NCBI RefSeq assembly: GCF_025399195.1
Contig: NW_026252104.1
Location: forward strand, 281,469-345,468
Length of the DNA: 64,000 nucleotides
Reading direction: 5' to 3'
From: Umbelopsis ramanniana AG
Lineage: Eukaryota > Mucoromycota > Umbelopsidomycetes > Umbelopsidales > Umbelopsidaceae
Of this stretch, positions 46,590 to 57,455 are shown piece after piece; position 1 is the first letter of the stretch; every line of letters begins with the position of its first letter. The translations under genes and the position numbers were made by a program. Under the pieces are notes generated by a model. It saw only the letters and a program-made list of their open reading frames with translations, searched no databases and was not told the origin of the DNA.

Positions 46590-48265
46590 CTAAATTCTGT
46601 CCAAGCGCTCGTCGCGTTTAGGAGGTTTGCGATTTCCCTACCAAGACAATAAACGATGAGACATTGGGTAGATGGAGTGGAAAAAAAAGACAGCAATGCA
46701 CAACACTTACAGAAACCATTTTGGAAAACAATTTGTCCATGACGCCTTTGTCAAGCTCTCCCCACTCGACCTTCCAAGGCTCGCCATCGACAAACTTTTC
46801 CATGTCCACCCAACTTCCAAATATTGGTCGATGATCCAAGGGAATCTGTCTTCCAGATGCCGTTGTAATGGACAAGATTTTTCTAGTTCTAAACGTGGCA
46901 ATGATATGTATCTTTTCCGCAAGCGTCAGCCCAGTTTCAGTTGGATCTACGTTGATCCAGACGCGGTGCTCTTTGTTGATGGAAGGGACAGTGATTTGTC
47001 GCACTTTGCCTGCAAAGTCGAGATGTGACATGTCAATAACGTGCTTTACTCTTTACCATGTTCGATAGCTAGAAACTTACGTTCTGGTTTCCCTTTTCCT
47101 CTATCCTTCTCCTTCTTGCCCTTCTCTTTCTTACCTGCCGGTGCATGTTCAACACTGGAAGGCGTACTGGAGACAGCTGGACTCGTGGATGGAGGATGGC
47201 TGAGAGGTGGTGAAGGCTCAGTGCCATATGCTGGGAAATCTGGTGTAGAAATGGAATGTCTGTAGTGACCTGGATGAAGATTATGGTACTCAAACGGTAT
47301 GGGATCGTGCGAGTGTAGCATGGGAGATGGGGTGGTTGAAAATCCTGTTTCAGCCATCAAAAAACCTCCGGGTATGGATTTTCGAGGTGGCGGCATAGGA
47401 GGTTCCTCTGGTAAAGGTTTGGGTGTGGCAGATGGAGTGATCATATGACTGACATTAGGAGACATGAACGTCGCAGGTGATGGCATACTGCTTATCTGTG
47501 GAGTATATGTGTATGGGTCTTGATGTGCATAATTGTGTGCGACATACTGATGATATTCATGCCAAGCTTGGTCTTCGGGATGAGTAGCAATACTAGAATC
47601 TGTCCATGGCTGAGGGGCAGATTGTCTTCGTGACTGTAATTCGTCAAAATTGAGTCGATTGTCATGGGGCATACGAGGTGTAGGATTAGCTTCTGGCATG
47701 CCTAAGATAGGCGTGGGGGGATAATAAACACCAGATTGTGATTCTGTTGTAGGAGATGCTGATGATGGCCTGTAAGAAGGCCGGCCAGTCATCTTCCACC
47801 CGCCTTCGGCTTCCTGGCTACTTATAGATGGTGTTGCGACTGGCATAGGTACCGACTGACGATTTGTGATATCACTCACGCTGGAGGTCATTTTCCAACC
47901 ATCAGGTTGTGGCATGCCCGGAGCTTTGGAACTAACTTTCCAAGCATTACCAGATGCCGTAGGTTTATTAGACTTCCACCTTTCATTGGGCAAAGGACGC
48001 CGTGCTGAGCTTGGTGTCGCTGAACCTGTATTCATCTCGTAGTCATCGATGTTAAGGGTGAGATTTTGCAATTGCTCATGAAAACTTGGAAACTGATCGT
48101 TCATAAAGAAAGCCAACAAGATAGACAGCGATAAAATTAAAATAGAATATAAAAAAAATGGAGTTGATAAAACCGTTAGTACGATGCAGTGGGCCGCGTT
48201 ACCAAATCTTGGCAAACGTTATATATTACCTGTTGAGCAGCAGGTGATGCTTGATAGCTTGACAT
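46590..48265 (-). CDS. Serine/proline-rich protein with conserved C-terminal domain, unknown function
   Basis: 464 residues over four exons: 48265-48230, 48092-47081, 47009-46711, 46637-46590. Exon 1 encodes MSSYQASPAAQQ; it joins FPSFHEQLQNLTLN. The exon 2 acceptor is supported by a TACTAAC branch-point consensus near 48176-48182 with no AG between it and the CAG at 48095-48093. Most of exon 2 is low complexity with repeated WKM/WKV-type motifs (GNAWKVSS, DGWKMTSS, GGWKMTGR) and a basic KKEKGKKEKDRGKGKPER run. Exon 3 holds a compact, conserved-looking domain of about 95 residues (ITVPSINKEHRVWINVD, EKIHIIATFRTRKI, IFGSWVDMEKFVDGEP). I do not recognise it; a ubiquitin-like or Ras-association-like fold is only a guess. 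Start could lie further upstream, since the frame stays open to about 48397. Confidence 0.7.
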
Positions 48266-48941
48266 GAGTGGAGCTTCTAGAATTTCTTCTTGGGTGATGA
48301 ATATTTTTTTTTTTTTTGTATAGAATAGCTGTGCACGACTAGTACTCGATATTCCAGGTTTTGCAAAATCTCCTGAGGGCTCTACGAGTAACGACAATGA
48401 TGATTAGCATTTTCAAACGAATGGCAGTACACGACAGATGAGTTCGCGCTTACATTGTAATGACGAGCTTTTGCAGCTGAGAATCGGTTATTTGGAATGT
48501 TCAAATCCAATGATTAATGGTTTCGATTTGGAACAGCAAAGAGGTTGAGAGGCGGATATAATTTGAGAATGAGCTGAACCCACTGACCAGCTGCGATTTC
48601 CAAATGTAGAAATGGAGGAAAGAGAAAACAAAATGTCAATGACAGCCCGACAGGCGGAGCAGCAACAGAGTCGGGTACACCAAGTAGAACCGTTTCCCAC
48701 TACCTTTCCACAGTGAACAAACGTTAACGATATATATTCGTTATGAAAATACCGCCAATTATCAACTCATAAATTACCTACGGCGTCCAACAACAGTAGA
48801 AATGACAGGTATTGGTCAGAATCGCACACACGTTTTTTTTTTAATATCTGAAGTCAACAATGAGCAAATACAGTAGAGATTTATCCTAGAGATTTATCCC
48901 AAATATATTTTTTGAACTTCCTCCAAAGCACATAGGGGTTT
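48266..48941. other. Intergenic and possible upstream exons
   Basis: About 0.68 kb upstream of the preceding gene. An open frame continues through 14 consecutive T bases (48304-48317) up to about 48397, and a GTAAGC donor-like site sits near 48452 on the minus strand, so 5'-UTR or extra coding exons may lie here. Not resolved. Confidence 0.35.
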
Positions 48942-50189
48942 TCAAAAACTACTATAGTCAAAATTATCTAGAGGTGAAATGTATTGTAAACCACGACTAT
49001 TTAAAGCTTCTATAGTTCCACTAACAGGGCTACTTTCGGGTTCATGCCACCATTTTGTAGACAACGGATGCACAGAAGCAGTATCAACATACATTTCACA
49101 ATCCATAGCAGGTTCATAAACGGGATGATATTCTTGGGGATTCACTTGGCTGCTAGAGTTGCTGGCGGAACTACTGGTAGAAAATGTCAGCGTTCCATCT
49201 TCAAAGTCCATAGCGCAGCCGTTGGCATTTGCCGCAGCAAAATAATCATCTCCAGGATAAGTTTCGTTTTCAAATTTTTGCCATATATCATCGCCAGCCG
49301 AACTTGAATCTATAAACGCACACTGAGACCCGATATTGATTTCTTCCTGGTAGTCGTAGTCGGATGTTGCTTGTGACGAGGTTGCTTGCGGTGATGCCAG
49401 CGACGAGTTCTGAAAATATCTTGATGTTGTCTGACGAGTTGGTCTGCGAGTAGAATGGTTTCGTATGGGCCCTATAGTTTCTTCACAGATACTCTCATTG
49501 TTCCGTTCACCGTTCATAATAACAGGATCACTCGTTCGACGCTTCGGATTATAGCTGTAATCCGGATACCTTTAAACGAAGTCGGTTATAGCGTTTAGTT
49601 AGTACACACATTAAAGCTAGTTGTATTGCCTTTACGAAAAGCATTACCGGCTAGCATGCTCTTCTTTCATTTGATTTGCTATGGCTCGGAAGTGATCTTT
49701 AATACTTTCTGGCTCATTCTTCCACATTTTTCCAACAATTTGCGAAACTTCCTTGCTATTGATATTTGGATGCTGCAGTAGTATGCTTCGGTGGGCAGCC
49801 ATGCGGTATGCTATGAAGCAGTTAGAGGGCCTAGGAACACGCTTCTTGGCCTTTTTGACCGTGGAAGGAGCTGGGTGTAATGTTGTGGGTAGCCCAAAGT
49901 GTGACATGAAAGTATTAAAGAATAGGGCTAGTCGATGCTCGACAACAAATTTATTGTCCTCGTTCCAAAAATGAGCCCAGTGATCGGCAATCCGATGTGG
50001 CCTTTCCCCCCACCAAACTGGTAAGATACGAATCCACTTCAGCCATTGTCCATATGAAAATATTTGTAAATAGGCGTGAATAGCCATGCTATGTGGCAAC
50101 GCGAAAATCCGACGTTGGAGATGACCCTTAATGGGGAGATTATCGGTGATCTGCTTATTCATGTCTTCGAAACGAAGGGCTACTACCAT
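48942..50189 (-). CDS. HMG-box transcription factor (MATA_HMG type)
   Basis: Sequence-specific DNA-binding protein with one HMG box of the fungal mating-type class, about residues 117-192. Exons: 50189-49648 and 49569-48942; 389 residues. The box reads KRVPRPSNCFIAYRMAAHRS, then EVSQIVGKMWKNEPESIKDH and RYPDYSYNPKRR; the intron splits it at the Arg before YPDY. Box ends and the PRPxNxFIxYR start are those of MAT-type HMG proteins and SexM/SexP. A 110-residue N-terminal region (rich in Trp and aromatic residues, WLKWIRILPVWWGERPHR) precedes it, and an acidic Ser/Asn-rich tail follows. It is divergent from the ribose-5-phosphate isomerase gene with 210 bases between the starts. The neighbours are not those of the Mucorales sex locus (TPT and RNA helicase directly adjacent), so I do not call it a sex gene. 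Confidence 0.88.
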
Positions 50190-50399
50190 GCATTGAATAC
50201 AATTACTTTATCGCGTTGATCTCTATACCAATTTTTACCATGATAAATCTACGAGCTGCCTTTGCTTTGATCTATTGAACGGTCAGGGCCTTTGGGGTTC
50301 TTTATGCAACGTTCTCGTCTGCGTGACTGGTAAAGATTCAATCTTTCAACACAGCCGCGGTTGTCAGTTTGCCATCCAACCCTGAACTCAAACTGTCAA
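50190..50399. promoter_or_regulatory. Divergent promoter, HMG factor and ribose-5-phosphate isomerase
   Basis: 210 bases separate the two start codons, so this segment must hold both promoters. No TATA box is clear. Shared regulation is inferred from spacing only. Confidence 0.45.
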
Positions 50400-51373
50400 A
50401 TGGCATCCGCTGTAGAGAAAGGAAAGAAGGTTGCAGCCTATAGAGCTGTTGACGAAAACATCACTGCCGAACACAAGGTTATTGGAATTGGCTCTGGTTC
50501 CACTGTGGTCTATGCTGTGGAGCGCATTTTGCAGCGAAAGGAACTTCAGCACATTGTCTACATCCCCACAAGTTTCCAAAGCCGCCTTCTCATTACTGAA
50601 GGAGGACTGACACTAGGAAGCATAGAACAGTACGTATTCTTCTACCTTGGAGGTTATAGAATAAGCTCTTAACACACACGTAGGTTTCCAGAGATTGACG
50701 TGACAATTGATGGTGCCGACGAGGTTGATCCGCAACTCAATGCCATCAAGGTAATACTCAATGGAGATACTTCAACGAAAAGTTAGCTGTATCTAATTTA
50801 TCTGGTTTGAAAGGGAGGAGGAGCTTGTCAATTTCAGGAAATGGTTGTTGCCAAGGCTGCGAAGAAGTTTGTTATGATTGCAGGTAAACTACACTTTAAC
50901 TGTGGGAAGAGCTTATATATGCTGTCAACTAACATCGTCAAATTTAAGACTACCGAAAAAAGTCCAAGTCCTTGGGCACTGAGTGGGTTAAGGGTGTTCC
51001 TATTGAGGTCGTGCCTTTGGCTTACAAGGTCGTCATGCATGCCTTGAACAATCTACTCTCTGTCAAGCCACAGTTTACGAAGTTGCGCATGGTAACGTAT
51101 CAAGCATAAGGGTTTTATATTTTTTTTCGTACGGGTGCAGTTGGGACTTACTTGTTTTCTCCGTAGGCTGTGCAAAAGGCTGGTCCCGTCGTGACTGACA
51201 ACGGTAACTTTGTCATCGATGCACACTTTGGTCCCATTGCTGATCCCCACAAGCTTGGCCAGGAAATTAAATTGCTCACTGGTGTTCTGGAGGTTGGTCT
51301 GTTCTGCAGAATGGCTGAAATTGCTTACTTTGGCGAAGAGGATGGCAGTGTAGACATTTGGAAGCGACAGTAA
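50400..51373 (+). CDS. RKI1: Ribose-5-phosphate isomerase
   Basis: Cytosolic enzyme of the non-oxidative pentose phosphate pathway, interconverting ribose 5-phosphate and ribulose 5-phosphate (RpiA class). Exons: 50400-50629, 50684-50750, 50814-50883, 50949-51091, 51167-51373; 238 residues. Conserved segments: [76 protein letters not shown] and [10 protein letters not shown]. The GADEVD Asp pair and the KGGGA Lys are the substrate and catalytic residues of the family. I start at [10 protein letters not shown] (50400). Length fits the family. Confidence 0.95.
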
Positions 51374-51659
51374 AAAGACATATAAAATATAGTCGAGAAT
51401 AGATTTTTGCCAAACCAATATCTTCATCATATATTCAGCCAGTCCCATTCATCCAATCATGAAATTACGACTTAGATCTCAATACAGGCTAGATGTTTTA
51501 TGAAATACAGTGCTATGTGCTGGAGTTGGATTTGGACAATGGCATTCGGCCGATATTTCTGTCCACAACCTTTTCAACTCCACAGTCACACAACGTTCGT
51601 TCAGGAACTTGACTTGAAAGCCAGTCTAGTCAAACAACGGTACCAAAGCCTCAATTGCC

Positions 51660-53378
51660 ATGGTTCGTTACAGATTCCTAATGCGCTGACGAAGCACTAT
51701 ATGCATCTCACTATAGCCTTCATGACTGACCTATTGAACAGGGATTCTTGACATTCTTACTTGCCTACTTGGCAATCTTGTGTAGCATTGTATTTATTCT
51801 ACTTTTCGGTGAAAGTCCACGGTTACGGTAGGTGTTCCTCAGTTTATCTAATGAAACATGAGACTTATAGTATCAATTCTTTGCTAATTTGGTACTTTCT
51901 GGACACAGGAATACACCAGTTGGATCAGCTCACAGATTTTTGACGGAAATGCTTCCTCGTTTCATCATGTATGTTGTTCACCTGCTTTCCTCCTCAAATG
52001 GCTGTTGTACTAACTATAGCTCGCAGAAAAAATGGCAAAAAAGTCTTTGGGGAACGCTCCATTGCTCGTTTTTACGGCGTATACCAATATACCTGCGAAT
52101 CTCGAAATCCATTTTTACAAGTTCGTGTTCATATCACAATCATGATTCATTCATCATCCATGTTGTTAACAAATCCACTGTAGCTGTTTTTTCTATTCCT
52201 ATTCACTGGTTCTCTGTACTTGTTCTTCATTAGTGGATGGAAGGAGGTGCCTGGACCATTCCTTTCTCAATTCCATGTGTAAGCTGCCGAATTGTCCATC
52301 GAACAGATCCATCCTATTTGACTTTCTTGGCTGACACATGTTTGTATCACTCCAGGTATTTTATTCCAGTGGAAATCTTATTTACCTATGGATGCTACTA
52401 CGCTGCCTGTGCTGCAGATCCGGGAATCATCACTAAAGATAATCTCCAAAAATATATGGATATGTACCCCTACGACGGATTGACTTTCGAACCCAGAGAC
52501 TGTAGTACTTGCAAAATGCCGAAGTAGGTGGACTAGCCTTTTATTGATTCTAAGTCGGTAATGCTAAAACACCATATGCGTTGTAGGCCCGCCCGCTCCA
52601 AACACTGTTCAATGTGTAAAGGTTGTGTGGCACGATCAGATCATCATTGTGCCTGGGTCAATATTTGCGTTGGTCATAACAACCATCGCTATTTCCTCTC
52701 ATTTTTATTCGCCCTCTGGCAGTTCCTTATATACGCTGTCTATGTAACATTCTCAATTTACAGAGGAAAGATCCAGCAATGGGGTTTGGATAATGCTGTC
52801 ATCAAAGATGCATTGACTGGCAAGGAAATCCCTCTGAGCTTCCGAAAAGCAATGCTGGTAGGTACATTTAATCAACCTGATGAAAAACGAAGAATCCAAG
52901 CAATAACTCTACGTCTATCATTTAGTATATTCTTCAAGAGGATCGAATTATTGGAGCTCTCGGTATACTATCTGCCGTCGTTTGTGTTATCATATTCTGC
53001 TTTACTCTCTACCAGTGAGTCATTGTAATAAGCGAAATTTAGTAGTATCCACCGAGAAACCTAATCTGATTATTAATTAGGCTGTATCTGAGCATCCGGG
53101 GTATGACGACAAACGAGGCGTTCAAATGGGAAATGGTCCAGGACGGAGTATCTAAGGGAGAAATTTGGAAATTCGAAGAGAAAGAAGTCAAAAAGGAGAT
53201 CGCTCCAAGCACTGCAACAGACTTCTTCTGGAGAGATGTGGATATGGATCCCAAAACTGGTAGAATCGCTCCAATGAAAGGTGCGCGTATGGTTAGAGAT
53301 TTTGCAGAAATTCCTAATATATACGACAGAGGACTGCTAAAAAATCTGGCTGAGGTTTTATTCCCTGCCAAGGTTTAA
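51660..53378 (+). CDS. SWF1: Swf1-type DHHC palmitoyltransferase
   Basis: ER-membrane S-palmitoyltransferase; yeast Swf1 palmitoylates SNAREs and other single-pass proteins. Exons: 51742-51827, 51909-51968, 52027-52120, 52184-52278, 52356-52523, 52587-52857, 52926-53014, 53081-53378, with a proposed first exon 51660-51662 holding only ATG (387 residues in total). Signature segments: [37 protein letters not shown], then SDHHC (DHHC at residues 187-190), then [11 protein letters not shown] and [11 protein letters not shown], which match Swf1. Four to five membrane segments are visible. Weak points: the start exon, the GTTCGT donors at 51663 and 52121, and the 52027 acceptor. The frame across all junctions is nevertheless intact and the C-terminal match is strong, so the family call is firm even if the 5' end moves. 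Confidence 0.88.
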
Positions 53379-53495
53379 AGGTAAAACTGCAATTACCAAT
53401 AAAAGCCAAATATATCTTTCTCTTTTCCTCTTCTTCAATCCTCTATTCACGCATATCAGCGCTCATTTCTCGAAGTGGTCTCAAATATATTCACC

Positions 53496-54288
53496 ATGGT
53501 TACAGCCATAATACCAATGTTTGCTATGGATCATAGTGAAATTATGGACTGGCAGACGTTTGTTAATCAGGTATGAACCCCTTTCAAGTGACTGAACTCG
53601 TATTTGTCAACCCCCTCAATAACCAATTCATTAGAACCCATGGGCAACGCAAGCTCTGGAACAGATGGCTGGGGTGGACGACCAGCTTCCAAAACAATGT
53701 ATAGCAGTCTTCTACGTAATCGACACCACAGCTCGGGTAAGCTTAAACTCCCAAACTTAATACCCACGGATCAAATAATTTTTATTGATATCTCAGGTGA
53801 ATACCTCATGAAACCAGAAAATCACCCACCAGTTGAACGCAGTGACCTGGTATCCAGACTACAAATTCAGAGCAGCATTTCGAAACCTCAACTGGGCATC
53901 AATGGAGCGTACTTTCAAGGTTGAGAACGACGATATACTTCAGCTGGAGAACCCTCAAAATATCATCAACGATGGTGGTGAGATATTTTTTTTGATGCAC
54001 AAAGATGTGGTTACGGGCACAGTGGCGCTGGTCGTCGAAAACGGTGAATACGAAGCAACGTGGATGGCGGTCGCCAACAACTATCTTGGACTCGGATTTA
54101 CTCATGCCCTTTTGGTGGTGATTACAAATTGGGCTCGGATACGAGGCTTGCCTGGTATAACGGTTTTGACGAGTACCACGTTGGGAAGTGCTGTATCCCT
54201 TTATCAAACACACGGGTTTCAGGTCACATATATCGATGAGAATTGTAGAGATGCACGGTATGACATGAGTTTACGGCTCTGCTTGTGA
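53496..54288 (+). CDS. GNAT-like N-acetyltransferase
   Basis: Small protein of 210 residues over three exons: 53496-53570, 53635-53736, 53833-54288. The C-terminal half shows a GNAT-like core: VVTGTVALVVENGEYEATW (beta-strand and acyl-CoA region), ALLVVITNWARIRG (helix 3) and GSAVSLYQTHGFQVTYID (the LYxxxGF motif near the C-terminus). The N-terminal half (MVTAIIPMFAMDHSEIMDW) has no recognised motif. The third exon begins at a CCACCAG acceptor near 53832; an alternative at TCTCAG (53799) would run into a stop. Substrate unknown. It lies between Swf1 and the Nbs1 homologue on the same strand. Confidence 0.72.
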
Positions 54289-54460
54289 TCTCTGTATAAT
54301 AGCTTTGTTTAATAAATTGCACCAAACATCAAAATGAGTTAACAGCTAGCAGTCAAGCGGACTGACAATGCCTGGAAATTTTGACACTGGACGGGCTCAG
54401 TCAGTGCGCCAAAGCAAGGTTGTTTCGCACCGTTCATGTGGCTGTTGAATGAAATCAAGA

Positions 54461-57228
54461 ATGGCCAGGGTTAGTAATTAGAAACAACTTCAGTGCACAC
54501 CGTAACACATGCTCTGTTCGAGTTACTGACTATCTTCACGTCGCAACCAACTAGAAACAGGACAACAACGACTATTGTATCCCGGAAAGACATATACAGT
54601 TGGTCGACGGGGTAGGCAGCCAATTCATTCCAGTAAAGCATGCCTTGAGATTGCCACTGACTCAAGCAACTATTGCAGATTCGACCATAACCATTGAAGA
54701 CGACAAATCTGTCAGCAGGAAACATGCTACTGTAGTTGTGGAAAGCACCGACTACGAAACTGGACTACAGAACGTGGTACGTGCTTCGAGCATAACGGGG
54801 CAGTCTGATTTTCGTGATGATGAAATTAACGTCCAAAGTAGCTCAACCCTAGCAAACGCTGCTCAGTTACGGTCAGGGATGAAGGAGCCAAGTATGGTAC
54901 CTTTGTCAATACTTCCAAAGTGTCCCCTCATCAACCCCATGAGCTGCGGGATAATGATGTGATCAAGTTTGGTACCTTGACTTCGCTATGGCGCTTAACT
55001 TGGTTTCCAGTAGTGATTTGTTGCTCAGGATTGAGAAGCGCGGAGAAAGAGCAAATATATCGCGCAGCACTTGAATTAGGTATGCCGACATTCCATTTTA
55101 CAATGTGGATGAAGACGAACTGACGACCGCTTTTACAGACATCAAGATATCGAAGGCTTGGGTTTCTGACATTTGTACTCATTTGTATATGAAGGAAACT
55201 CGACCGACGGAAAAGGCACTTTTGGCCATTGCTGATCTATGTCCGATTATTTCACTTTCTTGGATTGAGCGTATGCGAGAAAATAAGGATTCTACCAATT
55301 TTCACTTCCCACCCGTTGAAGAGCATCAGCCACCTTTGAATGCTGTTTGTGATAACGTTCCTGAAAGACCTAACTTTCTACCAATGCCACGAAGGAAAAC
55401 AGTGTTTACAGATACCACATTTTACGTTTTTTCGGAGGAGCAGGTAAGCAAGCTCTCGTTGTGTATATATATTTTGAAAGTTACTTACCATTGCCACATC
55501 GCAGTATTATCGCATACATCCTTTGGTTTCGAAATGTGGTGGAGATATTGTACATTGTGAATTCAATATCTCACCTTGGGACTCACAAGAATCTATTCAG
55601 CAACTAATTGCCAAGGATATGGGTTCAAATATAATATACCCCCAGAGTGATCCTAACGAAAGTTATGATGCATACCACACGAGATGGAAAATATTATTTG
55701 CAGCGTGTCATAGGTATTAAAAATTTTATTTTTTATGATCTTCCCTTTATAAGACGGTTCCTAATTTCAATGCTTTCAGGTTAGGGGAGCGTCTCATTGC
55801 TGAGGTGGAAGTAGGATGGGCAGTTGTTTTCGGAACAACAGACGTGTACTGTAATAAGTATGCGCCCGAACCAATTGAAATAACTTCGCAGCCTAATGAA
55901 GAATCTCGATCAAAAGTAACTTCTACAAGTAAGTTGTTATTGAGTTGGACAGGAAAAGTACAATTGAAAGTACTCATATCGGTACCTAGTAGCGAAAGGT
56001 CAAGAAAGCATCAGCAGCAATGCCGCTAGATTACAATCGTCATTTGCAAGCGATATTTCAACGCCTGTTGTAAGGTCTCGACCGCCTGCCCCTCCATCAT
56101 GGGTATTAGGGGATATAGAAGGCGATGTTGAACCCGACACTCCAGAACGACATGCAATCCTGAGCAAGCGCAGGCATATAGACGTAACTGAAGCCACCGA
56201 AAGTAATAGCACAGCAACTGTAGCAGCGAATGGAGCGAAAACTGTAAGTAAGCTACAGAGTATTAATACAACTGAGGAAAAAACAACTGATTGTTTGATT
56301 TATTTAAGAAACACGGTACCTCAAACCGCAATTTGAATGCCTTTTTGGATGCCATGTTCGATGATTTGGATGAAGTAGAGGAAATTCCACCAGCGAACCT
56401 GTCGCCCGTACAAAGTGAGCCCCTACAAATAGACGAGGCACCAGCGATGAATGCCGATATGCCAAAATCTTCGGCGAGTCGCAATGTTCACATTGATGAG
56501 CATAACCAACAAATAGAAGACCAGAGTGTGCATATTCGGCAGAAAGTAGCAAGTTTAGCTGACGTCAACAGACAACCATGGGAGGCTTCGTCAGATGAAG
56601 GAGAAAGAGGGATAGAAGCACAAGTGGCTCCAGAAGTAACCCGTGCTATTTCAGGCGAAGAATTGATCGTGCAAGAGGATGAAAATATGGAACCAAATGA
56701 AACCGAGGATACCATAGTAGCTTTGATCAAAGAAAAACAGCAAAGCTTCAGGGCTGCGGCTCGTCGATCACGAGAGGTAGCAGCTGAAGCAGACGAAGCA
56801 TTCGTTCCCAGTGCAACTGAACAATATTCTACGATAGTTGTCCAGAGTTTAGTGAAAGCACCTCCTACCGCTTCTTCGACACGAACAGTGCAGGCAGATG
56901 ATAGTGTTGTGAATTATAAACGGTTCCGTAAGGTAAGTAAGAGCGAATTTAGCGATGGTCAAGATTTTTCAAGAAATTAATCTTATTGTTTCGCAGACTG
57001 CAAGGCCACAACATAATGAGATGTCATATATTCGTATGCTTCCTCATGATGAGATGCAGTTGGCTATGCAAGGCAAGTCCTTTTGATTAATGCTTTTTGT
57101 AAAGGCGACATTCTCGTACTAATTAGCTTGCATCATTAGAGGTTTATTGGCTACAACGTGATCAACCGCAGAGGCGCCAGATCACTAGACCTGGCAGTCA
57201 AGGCGGCGAAAAGCTAACATTTGATTAA
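54461..57228 (+). CDS. Nbs1/nibrin homologue (Mre11-Rad50-Nbs1 complex)
   Basis: DNA double-strand-break sensor subunit that links Mre11-Rad50 to phospho-proteins and ATM/Tel1. Exons: 54461-54473, 54555-54611, 54679-about 54781 (end unsure), 54867-55079, 55139-55443, 55505-55713, 55780-55928, 55993-56243, 56309-56932, 56997-57072, 57140-57228. The FHA domain reads YTVGRRDSTITIEDDKSVSR-KHA and AKYGTFVNTSKV, ending WFPVVICCSG as in human NBN. Two BRCT-like segments follow (KAWVSDICTHLYM; KTVFTDTTFYVF... CGGDIVHCEF) then VEVGWAVVFGTTDVYCNKYA. A long acidic region ends with NYKRFRKTARPQHNE, a likely Mre11-binding motif. The last intron has a GC donor. The 5' boundary of exon 3/intron 3 is the weak spot. 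Confidence 0.8.
57073..57139 (+). other. GC-AG intron
   Basis: 67-base intron with AG|GCAAGT at the donor and TTAG at the acceptor, in the Nbs1-like gene. It is the only reading that keeps the frame through to the stop at 57226. Confidence 0.65.
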
Positions 57229-57455
57229 ACTGCTGTTCAGCGAACACATGTAATGATATCTTTCTTTTTTTTTATTCTTTGTACATAATAATTTTCTGTG
57301 ACAATACATAATATAGTGCTCACTAAAGAATGAATAGGACAAGTTGGAAACCAAAGGTCTAAATAGCGTTCTAGATATAGGGAATCAAAAATATACAAAA
57401 TTGAGAAGCGCATTTGAAATTGGGATGTTTTTGTGCTATCCAGTTCCTGCACAAC

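Noticed and set aside
48105-48215. Hydrophobic N-terminal extension of the WKM-repeat protein that looks like a signal peptide
   Set aside because: It lies between a branch-point sequence and the acceptor, so it is intron; the AG-free stretch is the reason it looks hydrophobic.
51500-51751. 83-codon plus-strand frame before Swf1
   Set aside because: Ends just after the Swf1 acceptor in another frame; no domain.
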